Source of the DNA: Odiellus spinosus
Taxonomy: Eukaryota; Arthropoda; Arachnida; Opiliones; Phalangiidae
Assembly: GCA_963920705.1 (NCBI GenBank)
Contig: CAWUCO010000219.1
Location: 1,550,001-1,614,000, forward strand
Direction: 5' to 3'
Length of the DNA: 64,000 nucleotides
Of this stretch, positions 24,898 to 38,722 are shown one piece after another. How positions within the stretch are numbered: the first letter of the stretch is position 1; each line of letters starts with the position of its first letter. Made by a program: the position numbers and the translations under genes. The notes under the pieces were generated by a model. It saw only the letters and a program-made list of their open reading frames with translations. It was not told the origin of the DNA and searched no databases.

Positions 24898-26800
24898 AAT
24901 TTTTCGATCTATACTTGGGAAATTTTTCGATCTATACTTGGGAAATTTTTGGATCTATACTTGGGAAATTTTTGAATCTCTACTTGGGAAATTTTTGAAT
25001 CTCTACTTGGGAAATTTTTGAATCTCTACTTGGGAAATTTTTGAATCTCTTCTTGGGAAATTTTTGAATCTCTACTTTGGAAATTTTTGAATCTCTACTT
25101 TGGAAATTTTACGATCTATACTTGGGAAATTTTTCGATCTACACTTGCGAAATTTTTCGATCTATACTCTCGAAATTTTTCGATCTATACTTGGGAAATT
25201 TTTCGATCTATACTTGGGAAATTTTTCGATCTATACTTGGGAAATTTTTCGATCTATACTTGCGAAATTTTTCGATCTATACTTGGGAAAATTTTCGATC
25301 TATACTTGGAAATTTTTCGATCTATACTTGGGAAATTTTTCGATCTATACTTGGGAAATTTTTCGATCTATACTTGGGAAATATTACGATCTATACTTGG
25401 GAAATTTTTCGATCTATACTTGGGAAATTTTTCGATCTATTCTTGGGAAATTTTTCGATCTATACTTGGGCAATTTTTCGATCTGTACTTGGGAAATTTT
25501 TCGATCTGTACTTGGGAAATTTTTCGATCTATACTTGGAAAATTTTTCGATCTATACTTGGGAAATTTTTCGATCTATACTTGGGAAATTTTTGAATCTC
25601 TACTTGGGAAATTTTTGAATCTCTACTTGGAAAATTTTTGAATCTCTACTTGGGAAATTTTTGAATCTCTACTTGGAAAATTTTTGAATCTCTACTTGGA
25701 AAATTTTTGAATCTCTACTTTGGAAATTTTTCGATCTATACTTGGGAAATTTTTGAATCTCTTCTTGGGAAATTTTTGAATCTCTACTTTGGAAATTTTT
25801 CGATCTATACTTGGGAAATTTTTCGATCTATACTTGGGAAATTTTTCGATCTATACTTGCGAAATTTTTCGATCTATACTTGGGAAATTTTTCGATCTAT
25901 ACTTGGGAAATTTTTCGATCTATACCTGGGAAATTTTTCGATCTATACTTGGGAAATTTTTGGATCTATACTTGTGAAATTTTTGAATCTCTACTTGGGA
26001 AATTTTTGAATCTCTACTTGGAAAATTTTTGAATCTCTACTTGGGAAATTTTTGAATCTCTTCTTGGGAAATTTTTGAATCTCTACTTGGGAAATTTTTG
26101 AATCTCTACTTGGGAAATTTTTGAATCTCTACTTGGGAAATTTTTGAATCTCTTCTTGGGAAATTTTTGAATCTCTACTTTGGAAATTTTTGAATCTCTA
26201 CTTTGGAAATTTTACGATCTATACTTGGGAAATTTTTCGATCTACACTTGCGAAATTTTTCGATCTATACTCTCGAAATTTTTCGATCTATACTTGGGAA
26301 ATTTTTCGATCTATACTTGGGAAATTTTTCGATCTATACTTGGGAAATTTTTCGATCTATACTTGCGAAATTTTTCGATCTATACTTGGGAAATTTTTCG
26401 ATCTATACTTGGAAATTTTTCGATCTATACTTGGGAAATTTTTCGATCTATACTTGGGAAATTTTTCGATCTATACTTGGGAAATTTTACGATCTATACT
26501 TGGGAAATTTTTCGATCTATACTTGGGAAATTTTTCGATCTATTCTTGGGAAATTTTTCGATCTATACTTGGGAAATTTTTGAATCTCTACTTGGAAAAT
26601 TTTTGAATCTCTACTTGGGAAATTTTTGAATCTCTACTTTGGAAATTTTTCGATCTATACTTGGGAAATTTTTGAATCTCTACTTGGGAAATTTTTGAAT
26701 CTCTACTTGGAAAATTTTTGAATCTCTACTTGGAAAATTTTTGAATCTCTACTTTGGAAATTTTTCGATCTATACTTGGGAAATTTTTCGATCTATACTT

Positions 26801-29670
26801 GGGAAATTTTTCGATCTATACTTGCGAAATTTTTCGATCTATACTTGGGAAATTTTTCGATCTATACTTGGGAAATTTTTCGATCTATTCTTGGGAAATT
26901 TTTCGATCTATACTTGGGAAATTTTTCGATCTATACTTGGGCAATTTTTCGATCTGTACTTGGGAAATTTTTCGATCTGTACTTGGGAAATTTTTCGATC
27001 TATACTTGGGAAATTTTTCGATCTATACTTGGGAAATTTTTGGATCTATACTTGGGAAATTTTTGAATCTCTACTTGGGAAATTTTTGAATCTCTACTTG
27101 GGAAATTTTTGAATCTCTACTTGGGAAATTTTTGAATCTCTTCTTGGGAAATTTTTGAATCTCTACTTTGGAAATTTTTGAATCTCTACTTTGGAAATTT
27201 TACGATCTATACTTGGGAAATTTTTCGATCTACACTTGCGAAATTTTTCGATCTATACTCTCGAAATTTTTCGATCTATACTTGGGAAATTTTTCGATCT
27301 ATACTTGGGAAATTTTTCGATCTATACTTGGGAAATTTTTCGATCTATACTTGCGAAATTTTTCGATCTATACTTGGGAAATTTTTCGATCCATACTTGG
27401 AAATTTTTCGATCTATACTTGGGAAATTTTTCGATCTATACTTGTGAAATTTTTCGATCTATACTTGGGAAATTTTACGATCTATACTTGGGAAATTTTT
27501 CGATCTATAATTGGGAAATTTTCCATCTATACTTGGGAAATTTTTCGATCTATACTTGGGAAATTTTTCGATCTATACTTGGGAAATTTTTCGATCTATA
27601 CTTGGGAAATTTTTGAATCTCTACTTGGGAAATTTTTGAATCTCTACTTGGAAAATTTTTGAATCTCTACTTGGGAAATTTTTGAATCTCTACTTTGGAA
27701 ATTTTTCGATCTATACTTGGGAAATTTTTGAATCTCTTCTTGGGAAATTTTTGAATCTCTACTTTGGAAATTTTTGAATCTCTACTTGGGAAATTTTACG
27801 ATCTATACTTGGGAAATTTTTCGATCTATACTTGTGAAATTTTTCGATCTATTCTTGGGAAATTTTTCGATCTATACTTGGGAAATTTTTCGATCTATAC
27901 TTGGGCAATTTTTCGATCTGTACTTGGGAAATTTTTCGATCTGTACTTGGGAAATTTTTCGATCTATACTTGGAAAATTTTTCGATCTATTTTTGGGAAA
28001 TTTTTCGATCTATACTTGGGAAATTTTTGAGTCTCTACTTGGGAAATTTTTGAATCTCTACTTGGGAAATTTTGGAATCTCTACTTGGGAAATTTTTGAA
28101 TGTCTACTTGGGAAATTTTTGAATCTCTACTTGGGAAATTTTTGGATCTATACTTGGGAAATTTTTGATCTATACTTGGGAAATTTTTGGATCTATACTT
28201 GGGAAATTTTTGGATCTATACTCGGGAAATTTTTGGATCTATTCTTGGGAAATTTTTCGATCTATTCTTGGGAAATTTTTCGATCTATACTTGGGAAATT
28301 TTTGGATCTATACTTGGGAAATTTTTGGATCTATACTTGGGAAATTTTTGGATCTATACTTGGGAAATTTTTGAATCTCTACTTGGGAAATTTTTGAATC
28401 TCTACTTGAGAAATTTTTGAATCTCTACTTGGGAAATTTTTGAATCTCTTCTTGGGAAATTTTTGAATCTCTACTTTGGAAATTTTTGAATCTCTACTTT
28501 GGAAATTTTACGATCTATACTTGGGAAATTTTTCGATCTACACTTGCGAAATTTTTCGATCTATACTCTCGAAATTTTTCGATCTATACTTGGGAAATTT
28601 TTCGATCTATACTTGGGAAATTTTTCGATCTATACTTGGGAAATTTTTCGATCTATACTTGCGAAATTTTTCGATCTATACTTGGGAAATTTTTCGATCT
28701 ATACTTGGAAATTTTTCGATCTATACTTGGGAAATTTTTCGATCTATACTTGTGAAATTTTTCGATCTATACTTGGGAAATTTTACGATCTATACTTGGG
28801 AAATTTTTCGATCTATAATTGGGAAATTTTTCCATCTATACTTGGGAAATTTTTCGATCTATACTTGGGAAATTTTTCGATCTATACTTGGGAAATTTTT
28901 CGATCTATACTTGGGAAATTTTTGAATCTCTACTTGGGAAATTTTTGAATCTCTACTTGGAAAATTTTTGAATCTCTACTTGGGAAATTTTTGAATCTCT
29001 ACTTTGGAAATTTTTCGATCTATACTTGGAAAATTTTTGAATCTCTTCTTGGGAAATTTTTGAATCTCTACTTTGGAAATTTTTGAATCTCTACTTGGGA
29101 AATTTTTCGATCTATACTTGGGAAATTTTTCGATCTATTCTTGGGAAATTTTTCGATCTATACTTGGGAAATTTTTCGATCTATACTTGGGCAATTTTTC
29201 GATCTGTACTTGGGAAATTTTTCGATCTGTACTTGGGAAATTTTTCGATCTATACTTGGAAAATTTTTCGATCTATTTTTGGGAAATTTTTCGATCTATA
29301 CTTGGGAAATTTTTGAGTCTCTACTTGGGAAATTTTTGAATCTCTACTTGGGAAATTTTGGAATCTCTACTTGGGAAATTTTTGAATGTCTACTTGGGAA
29401 ATTTTTGAATCTCTACTTGGGAAATTTTTGGATCTATACTTGGGAAATTTTTGATCTATACTTGGGAAATTTTTGGATCTATACTTGGGAAATTTTTGGA
29501 TCTATACTCGGGAAATTTTTGGATCTATTCTTGGGAAATTTTTCGATCTATTCTTGGGAAATTTTTCGATCTATACTTGGGAAATTTTTGGATCTATACT
29601 TGGGAAATTTTTCGATCTATACTTGGGAAATTTTTGGATCTATACTTGGGTAATTTTTGGATCTAAACTA
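26801..29670. repeat. Tandem HOR of about 2.87 kb, unit 1
   Basis: Matches unit 2 at shifts of 2,870 and then 2,847; the 23-bp change is one monomer (TTTTACGATC type) present here near 27.79 kb and missing in unit 2. It contains two ATACTCTCGAAA markers, a CCATCTATAC monomer, D monomers, a GGAATCTC monomer, a GAATGTC monomer and a C block. The left limit is the mismatch 26800/29670 (T versus A). Confidence 0.92.
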
Positions 29671-29682
29671 GGGAAATTTTTC
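29661..29682. other. Chimeric junction of the 2.87-kb tandem duplication
   Basis: The sequence runs CTAAACTAGGG then AAATTTTTCG. All other CTAAACTAGGG monomers I checked continue with only two A followed by the T-run and G. Here the left part belongs to the end of a C block and the right part to family A, which is what unit 2 requires at its start. The switch lies within the shared GGGAA stretch, so the exchange point is known to a few bases. Confidence 0.85.
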
Positions 29683-32522
29683 GATCTATACTTGCGAAAT
29701 TTTTCGATCTATACTTGGGAAATTTTTCGATCTATACTTGGGAAATTTTTCGATCTATTCTTGGGAAATTTTTCGATCTATACTTGGGAAATTTTTCGAT
29801 CTATACTTGGGCAATTTTTCGATCTGTACTTGGGAAATTTTTCGATCTGTACTTGGGAAATTTTTCGATCTATACTTGGGAAATTTTTCGATCTATACTT
29901 GGGAAATTTTTGGATCTATACTTGGGAAATTTTTGAATCTCTACTTGGGAAATTTTTGAATCTCTACTTGGGAAATTTTTGAATCTCTACTTGGGAAATT
30001 TTTGAATCTCTTCTTGGGAAATTTTTGAATCTCTACTTTGGAAATTTTTGAATCTCTACTTTGGAAATTTTACGATCTATACTTGGGAAATTTTTCGATC
30101 TACACTTGCGAAATTTTTCGATCTATACTCTCGAAATTTTTCGATCTATACTTGGGAAATTTTTCGATCTATACTTGGGAAATTTTTCGATCTATACTTG
30201 GGAAATTTTTCGATCTATACTTGCGAAATTTTTCGATCTATACTTGGGAAATTTTTCGATCCATACTTGGAAATTTTTCGATCTATACTAAGGAAATTTT
30301 TCGATCTATACTTGTGAAATTTTTCGATCTATACTTGGGAAATTTTACGATCTATACTTGGGAAATTTTTCGATCTATAATTGGGAAATTTTCCATCTAT
30401 ACTTGGGAAATTTTTCGATCTATACTTGGGAAATTTTTCGATCTATACTTGGGAAATTTTTCGATCTATACTTGGGAAATTTTTGAATCTCTACTTGGGA
30501 AATTTTTGAATCTCTACTTGGAAAATTTTTGAATCTCTACTTGGGAAATTTTTGAATCTCTACTTTGGAAATTTTTCGATCTATACTTGGGAAATTTTTG
30601 AATCTCTTCTTGGGAAATTTTTGAATCTCTACTTTGGAAATTTTTGAATCTCTACTTGGGAAATTTTTCGATCTATACTTGTGAAATTTTTCGATCTATT
30701 CTTGGGAAATTTTTCGATCTATACTTGGGAAATTTTTCGATCTATACTTGGGCAATTTTTCGATCTGTACTTGGGAAATTTTTCGATCTGTACTTGGGAA
30801 ATTTTTCGATCTATACTTGGAAAATTTTTCGATCTATTTTTGGGAAATTTTTCGATCTATACTTGGGAAATTTTTGAGTCTCTACTTGGGAAATTTTTGA
30901 ATCTCTACTTGGGAAATTTTGGAATCTCTACTTGGGAAATTTTTGAATGTCTACTTGGGAAATTTTTGAATCTCTACTTGGGAAATTTTTGGATCTATAC
31001 TTGGGAAATTTTTGATCTATACTTGGGAAATTTTTGGATCTATACTTGGGAAATTTTTGGATCTATACTCGGGAAATTTTTGGATCTATTCTTGGGAAAT
31101 TTTTCGATCTATTCTTGGGAAATTTTTCGATCTATACTTGGGAAATTTTTGGATCTATACTTGGGAAATTTTTGGATCTATACTTGGGAAATTTTTGGAT
31201 CTATACTTGGGAAATTTTTGAATCTCTACTTGGGAAATTTTTGAATCTCTACTTGAGAAATTTTTGAATCTCTACTTGGGAAATTTTTGAATCTCTTCTT
31301 GGGAAATTTTTGAATCTCTACTTTGGAAATTTTTGAATCTCTACTTTGGAAATTTTACGATCTATACTTGGGAAATTTTTCGATCTACACTTGCGAAATT
31401 TTTCGATCTATACTCTCGAAATTTTTCGATCTATACTTGGGAAATTTTTCGATCTATACTTGGGAAATTTTTCGATCTATACTTGGGAAATTTTTCGATC
31501 TATACTTGCGAAATTTTTCGATCTATACTTGGGAAATTTTTCGATCTATACTTGGAAATTTTTCGATCTATACTTGGGAAATTTTTCGATCTATACTTGT
31601 GAAATTTTTCGATCTATACTTGGGAAATTTTACGATCTATACTTGGGAAATTTTTCGATCTATAATTGGGAAATTTTTCCATCTATACTTGGGAAATTTT
31701 TCGATCTATACTTGGGAAATTTTTCGATCTATACTTGGGAAATTTTTCGATCTATACTTGGGAAATTTTTGAATCTCTACTTGGGAAATTTTTGAATCTC
31801 TACTTGGAAAATTTTTGAATCTCTACTTGGGAAATTTTTGAATCTCTACTTTGGAAATTTTTCGATCTATACTTGGAAAATTTTTGAATCTCTTCTTGGG
31901 AAATTTTTGAATCTCTACTTTGGAAATTTTTGAATCTCTACTTGGGAAATTTTTCGATCTATACTTGGGAAATTTTTCGATCTATTCTTGGGAAATTTTT
32001 CGATCTATACTTGGGAAATTTTTCGATCTATACTTGGGCAATTTTTCGATCTGTACTTGGGAAATTTTTCGATCTGTACTTGGGAAATTTTTCGATCTAT
32101 ACTTGGAAAATTTTTCGATCTATTTTTGGGAAATTTTTCGATCTATACTTGGGAAATTTTTGAGTCTCTACTTGGGAAATTTTTGAATCTCTACTTGGGA
32201 AATTTTGGAATCTCTACTTGGGAAATTTTTGAATGTCTACTTGGGAAATTTTTGAATCTCTACTTGGGAAATTTTTGGATCTATACTTGGGAAATTTTTG
32301 ATCTATACTTGGGAAATTTTTGGATCTATACTTGGGAAATTTTTGGATCTATACTCGGGAAATTTTTGGATCTATTCTTGGGAAATTTTTCGATCTATTC
32401 TTGGGAAATTTTTCGATCTATACTTGGGAAATTTTTGGATCTATACTTGGGAAATTTTTGGATCTATACTTGGGAAATTTTTGGATCTATACTTGGGTAA
32501 TTTTTGGATCTAAACTAGGGAA
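29671..32522. repeat. Tandem HOR of about 2.85 kb, unit 2
   Basis: Directly adjoins unit 1. Private differences are few: TACTAAGGAAA near 30,290 in place of TACTTGGGAAA, loss of one monomer near 30.67 kb, and GGATC in place of CGATC near 32,451. At the far end the C block closes in the usual way with CTAAACTAGGGAATTTTTG, whereas at the unit 1/unit 2 boundary that ending is broken. Confidence 0.92.
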
Positions 32523-33809
32523 TTTTTGAATCTCTACTTTGGAAATTTTTGAATCTCTACTTGGGAAATTTTACGATCTATACTTGGGAAATTTTTCGAT
32601 CTATACTTGGGAAATTTTTCGATCTATACTTGGGAAATTTTTCGATCTAACTTGGGAAATTTTTCGATCTATACTTGGAAAATTTTTCGATCTATACTTG
32701 GGAAATTTTTCGATCTATTCTTGGAAAATTTTTCGATCTACACTTGGGCAATTTTTCGATCTGTACTTGGGAAATTTTTCGATCTGTACTTGGGAAATTT
32801 TTCGATCTATACTTGGAAAATTTTTCGATCTATACTTGGGAAATTTTTCGATCTATACTTGGGAAAATTTTTGAATCTCTACTTGGGAAATTTTTGAATC
32901 TCTACTTGGAAAATTTTTGAATCTCTACTTGGGAAATTTTTGAATCTCTACTTTGGAAATTTTTCGATCTATACTTGGGAAATTTTTGAATCTCTACTTG
33001 GGAAATTTTTGAATCTCTACTTGGAAAATTTTTGAATCTCTACTTGGGAAGTTTTTGAATCTCTTCTTGGGAAATTTTTGAATCTCTACTTAGGAAATTT
33101 TTCGATCTATACTTGGGAAATTTTTCGATCTATACTTGGGAAATTTTTCGATCTATACTTGGGAAATTTTTCGATCTATACTTGCGAAATTTTTCGATCT
33201 ATACTTGGGAAATTTTTCGATCTATACTTGGGAAATTTTTCGATCTATACCTGGGAAATTTTTGGATCTATACTTGGGAAATTTTTGGATCTATACTTGT
33301 GAAATTTTTGAATCTCTACTTGGGAAATTTTTGAATCTCTACTTGGAAAATTTTTGAATCTCTACTTTGGAAATTTTTGAATCTCTACTTGGGAAATTTT
33401 ACGATCTATACTTGGGAAATTTTTCCATCTATACTTGGGAAATTTTTCGATCTATACTTGGGAAATTTTTCGATCTATACTTGGGAAATTTTTCGATCTA
33501 TACTTGCGAAATTTTTCGATCTATACTTGGGAAATTTTTCGATCTATACTTGGGAAATTTTTCGATCTATTCTTGGGAAATTTTTCGATCTATACTTGGG
33601 AAATTTTTCGATCTATACTTGGGCAATTTTTCGATCTGTACTTGGGAAATTTTTGAATCTCTACTTGGGAAATTTTTGAATCTCTACTTGGGAAATTTTT
33701 GAATCTCTACTTGGGAAATTTTTGAATCTCTTCTTGGGAAATTTTTGAATCTCTACTTTGGAAATTTTTGAATCTCTACTTTGGAAATTTTACGATCTAT
33801 ACTTGGGAA

Positions 33810-35123
33810 ATTTTTCGATCTACACTTGCGAAATTTTTCGATCTATACTCTCGAAATTTTTCGATCTATACTTGGGAAATTTTTCGATCTATACTTGGGA
33901 AATTTTTCGATCTATACTTGGGAAATTTTTCGATCTATACTTGCGAAATTTTTCGATCTATACTTGGGAAATTTTTCGATCTATACTTGGAAATTTTTCG
34001 ATCTATACTTGGGAAATTTTTCGATCTATACGTGGGAAATTTTTCGATCTATACTTGGGAAATTTTACGATCTATACTTGGGAAATTTTTCGATCTATAC
34101 TTGGGAAATTTTTCTATCTATTCTTGGGAAATTTTTCGATCTATACTTGGGCAATTTTTCGATCTGTACTTGGGAAATTTTTCGATCTGTACTTGGGAAA
34201 TTTTTCGATCTATACTTGGAAAATTTTTCGATCTATACTTGGGAAATTTTTCGATCTATACTTGGGAAATTTTTGAATCTCTACTTGGGAAATTTTTGAA
34301 TCTCTACTTGGAAAATTTTTGAATCTCTACTTGGGAAATTTTTGAATCTCTACTTTGGAAATTTTTCGATCTATACTTGGGAAATTTTTGAATCTCTACT
34401 TGGGAAATTTTTGAATCTCTACTTGGAAAATTTTTGAATCTCTACTTGGAAAATTTTTGAATCTCTACTTTGGAAATTTTTCGATCTATACTTGGGAAAT
34501 TTTTGAATCTCTTCTTGGGAAATTTTTGAATCTCTACTTTGGAAATTTTTCGATCTATACTTGGGAAATTTTTCGATCTATACTTGGGAAATTTTTCGAT
34601 CTATACTTGCGAAATTTTTCGATCTATACTTGGGAAATTTTTCGATCTATACTTGGGAAATTTTTCGATCTATACCTGGGAAATTTTTCGATCTATACTT
34701 GGGAAATTTTTGGATCTATACTTGTGAAATTTTTGAATCTCTACTTGGGAAATTTTTGAATCTCTACTTGGAAAATTTTTGAATCTCTACTTGGGAAATT
34801 TTTGAATCTCTTCTTGGGAAATTTTTGAATCTCTACTTTGGAAATTTTTGAATCTCTACTTGGGAAATTTTACGATCTATACTTGGGAAATTTTTCGATC
34901 AATACTTGGGAAATTTTTCGATCTATACTTGGGAAATTTTTCGATCTATACTTGGGCAATTTTTCGATCTGTACTTGGGAAATTTTTGAATCTCTACTTG
35001 GGAAATTTTTGAATCTCTACTTGGGAAATTTTTGAATTTCTACTTGGGAAATTTTTGAATCTCTTCTTGGGAAATTTTTGAATCTCTACTTTGGAAATTT
35101 TTGAATCTCTACTTTGGAAATTT
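33810..35123. repeat. About 1.4-kb HOR, unit 1
   Basis: Matches 35143-36525 with shifts of 1,333, 1,287 and 1,402 along its length; the steps are -46 and +115 bp, exact multiples of 23. It includes ATACTCTCGAAA, a TACGTGGG monomer, CTATCTATTC, CCTGGG and CGATCAATAC. A third copy lies at about 37.27-38.72 kb. Confidence 0.85.
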
Positions 35124-35142
35124 TTGAATCTCTACTTTGGAA

Positions 35143-36525
35143 ATTTTTCGATCTACACTTGCGAAATTTTTCGATCTATACTCTCGAAATTTTTCGATCT
35201 ATACTTGGGAAATTTTTCGATCTATACTTGGGAAATTTTTCGATCTATACTTGGGAAATTTTTCGATCTATACTTGCGAAATTTTTCGATCTATACTTGG
35301 GAAATTTTTCGATCTATACTTGGAAATTTTTCGATCTATACTTGGGAAATTTTTCGATCTATACGTGGGAAATTTTTCGATCTATACTTGGGAAATTTTA
35401 CGATCTATACTTGGGAAATTTTTCGATCTATACTTGGGAAATTTTTCTATCTATTCTTGGGAAATTTTTCGATCTATACTTGGGCAATTTTTCGATCTGT
35501 ACTTGGGAAATTTTTCGATCTGTACTTGGGAAATTTTTCGATCTATACTTGGAAAATTTTTGAATCTCTACTTGGGAAATTTTTGAATCTCTACTTGGAA
35601 AATTTTTGAATCTCTACTTGGGAAATTTTTGAATCTCTACTTTGGAAATTTTTCGATCTATACTTGGGAAATTTTTGAATCTCTACTTGGGAAATTTTTG
35701 AATCTCTACTTGGAAAATTTTTGAATCTCTACTTGGAAAATTTTTGAATCTCTACTTTGGAAATTTTTCGATCTATACTTGGGAAATTTTTGAATCTCTT
35801 CTTGGGAAATTTTTGAATCTCTACTTGGAAAATTTTTGAATCTCTACTTGGAAAATTTTTGAATCTCTACTTTGGAAATTTTTCGATCTATACTTGGGAA
35901 ATTTTTGAATCTCTTCTTGGGAAATTTTTGAATCTCTACTTTGGAAATTTTTCGATCTATACTTGGGAAATTTTTCGATCTATACTTGGGAAATTTTTCG
36001 ATCTATACTTGCGAAATTTTTCGATCTATACTTGGGAAATTTTTCGATCTATACTTGGGAAATTTTTCGATCTATACCTGGGAAATTTTTCGATCTATAC
36101 TTGGGAAATTTTTGGATCTATACTTGTGAAATTTTTGAATCTCTACTTGGGAAATTTTTGAATCTCTACTTGGAAAATTTTTGAATCTCTACTTGGGAAA
36201 TTTTTGAATCTCTTCTTGGGAAATTTTTGAATCTCTACTTTGGAAATTTTTGAATCTCTACTTGGGAAATTTTACGATCTATACTTGGGAAATTTTTCGA
36301 TCAATACTTGGGAAATTTTTCGATCTATACTTGGGAAATTTTTCGATCTATACTTGGGCAATTTTTCGATCTGTACTTGGGAAATTTTTGAATCTCTACT
36401 TGGGAAATTTTTGAATCTCTACTTGGGAAATTTTTGAATTTCTACTTGGGAAATTTTTGAATCTCTTCTTGGGAAATTTTTGAATCTCTACTTTGGAAAT
36501 TTTTGAATCTCTACTTTGGAAATTT
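35143..36525. repeat. About 1.4-kb HOR, unit 2
   Basis: Second unit of the 1.4-kb family. The segment 35804-36525 matches 34402-35123 at a shift of 1,402; divergence resumes where one copy has GAATC and the other TACGATC. It lost two A monomers near 35.57 kb and gained five monomers of B type near 35.8 kb relative to unit 1. Confidence 0.82.
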
Positions 36526-37269
36526 TACGATCTATACTTGGGAAATTTTTCGATCTACACTTGGGAAATTTTTCGATCTATACTTGGGAAATTTTTCGAT
36601 CTATACTTGCGAAATTTTTCGATCTATACTTGGGAAATTTTTCGATCTATACTTGGAAATTTTTCGATCTATACTTGGGAAATTTTTCGATCTATACTTG
36701 GGAAATTTTTCGATCTATACTTGGGAAATTTTTCGATCTATTCTTGGGAAATTTTTCGATCTATACTTGGGAAATTTTTCGATCTATACTTGGGCAATTT
36801 TTCGATCTGTACTTGGGAAATTTTTCGATCTGTACTTGGGAAATTTTTCGATCTATACTTGGGAAATTTTTCAATCTCTACTTGGGAAATTTTTCAATCT
36901 CTACTTGGGAAATTTTTGAATCTCTTCTTGGGAAATTTTTGAATCTCTACTTTGGAAATTTTTGAATCTCTACTTTGGAAATTTTACGATCTATACTTGG
37001 GAAATTTTTCGATCTACACTTGCGAAATTTTTCGATCTATACTCTCGAAATTTTTCGATCTATACTTGGGAAATTTTTCGATCTATACTTGGGAAATTTT
37101 TCGATCTATACTTGCGAAATTTTTCGATCTATACTTGGGAAATTTTTCGATCTATACTTGGGAAATTTTTCGATCTATTCTTGGGAAATTTTTCGATCTA
37201 TACTTGGGAAATTTTTCGATCTATACTTGGGCAATTTTTCGATCTGTACTTGGGAAATTTTTGAATCTC

Positions 37270-38722
37270 TACTTGGGAAATTTTTGAATCTCTACTTGGG
37301 AAATTTTTGAATCTCTTCTTGGGAAATTTTTGAATCTCTACTTTGGAAATTTTTGAATCTCTACTTTGGAAATTTTACGATCTATACTTGGGAAATTTTT
37401 CGATCTACACTTGCGAAATTTTTCGATCTATACTCTCGAAATTTTTCGATCTATACTTGGGAAATTTTTCGATCTATACTTGGGAAATTTTTCGATCTAT
37501 ACTTGGGAAATTTTTCGATCTATACTTGCGAAATTTTTCGATCTATACTTGGGAAATTTTTCGATCTATACTTGGAAATTTTTCGATCTATACCTGGGAA
37601 ATTTTTCGATCTATACGTGGGAAATTTTTCGATCTATACTTGGGAAATTTTACGATCTATACTTGGGAAATTTTTCGATCTATACTTGGGAAATTTTTCT
37701 ATCTATTCTTGGGAAATTTTTCGATCTATACTTGGGCAATTTTTCGATCTGTACTTGGGAAATTTTTCGATCTGTACTTGGGAAATTTTTCGATCTATAC
37801 TTGGAAAATTTTTCGATCTATACTTGGGAAATTTTTCGATCTATACTTGGGAAATTTTTGAATCTCTACTTGGGAAATTTTTGAATCTCTACTTGGAAAA
37901 TTTTTGAATCTCTACTTGGGAAATTTTTGAATCTCTACTTTGGAAATTTTTCGATCTATACTTGGGAAATTTTTGAATCTCTACTTGGGAAATTTTTGAA
38001 TCTCTACTTGGAAAATTTTTGAATCTCTACTTGGAAAATTTTTGAATCTCTACTTTGGAAATTTTTCGATCTATACTTGGGAAATTTTTGAATCTCTTCT
38101 TGGGAAATTTTTGAATCTCTACTTTGGAAATTTTTCGATCTATACTTGGGAAATTTTTCGATCTATACTTGGGAAATTTTTCGATCTATACTTGGGAAAT
38201 TTTTCGATCTATACTTGGGAAATTTTTCGATCTATACTTGCGAAATTTTTCGATCTATACTTGGGAAATTTTTCGATCTATACTTGGGAAATTTTTCGAT
38301 CTATACCTGGGAAATTTTTCGATCTATACTTGGGAAATTTTTGGATCTATACTTGTGAAATTTTTGAATCTCTACTTGGGAAATTTTTGAATCTCTACTT
38401 GGAAAATTTTTGAATCTCTACTTGGGAAATTTTTGAATCTCTACTTTGGAAATTTTTGAATCTCTACTTGGGAAATTTTACGATCTATACTTGGGAAATT
38501 TTTCGATCAATACTTGGGAAATTTTTCGATCTATTCTTGGGAAATTTTTCGATCTATACTTGGGAAATTTTTCGATCTATACTTGGGCAATTTTTCGATC
38601 TGTACTTGGGAAATTTTTGAATCTCTACTTGGGAAATTTTTGAATCTCTACTTGGGAAATTTTTGAATTTCTACTTGGGAAATTTTTGAATCTCTTCTTG
38701 GGAAATTTTTGAATCTCTACTT
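37270..38722. repeat. About 1.4-kb HOR, unit 3
   Basis: Matches unit 1 at a shift of 3,585, rising to 3,631 after a two-monomer insertion near 38.17 kb, then 3,608 and again 3,631. It shares the rare TACGTGGG monomer near 37,615. It has a private TACCTGGG near 37,591. Edges are approximate. Between units 2 and 3 (36.5-37.3 kb) lie shortened derivatives with CAATCTC monomers. Confidence 0.8.
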
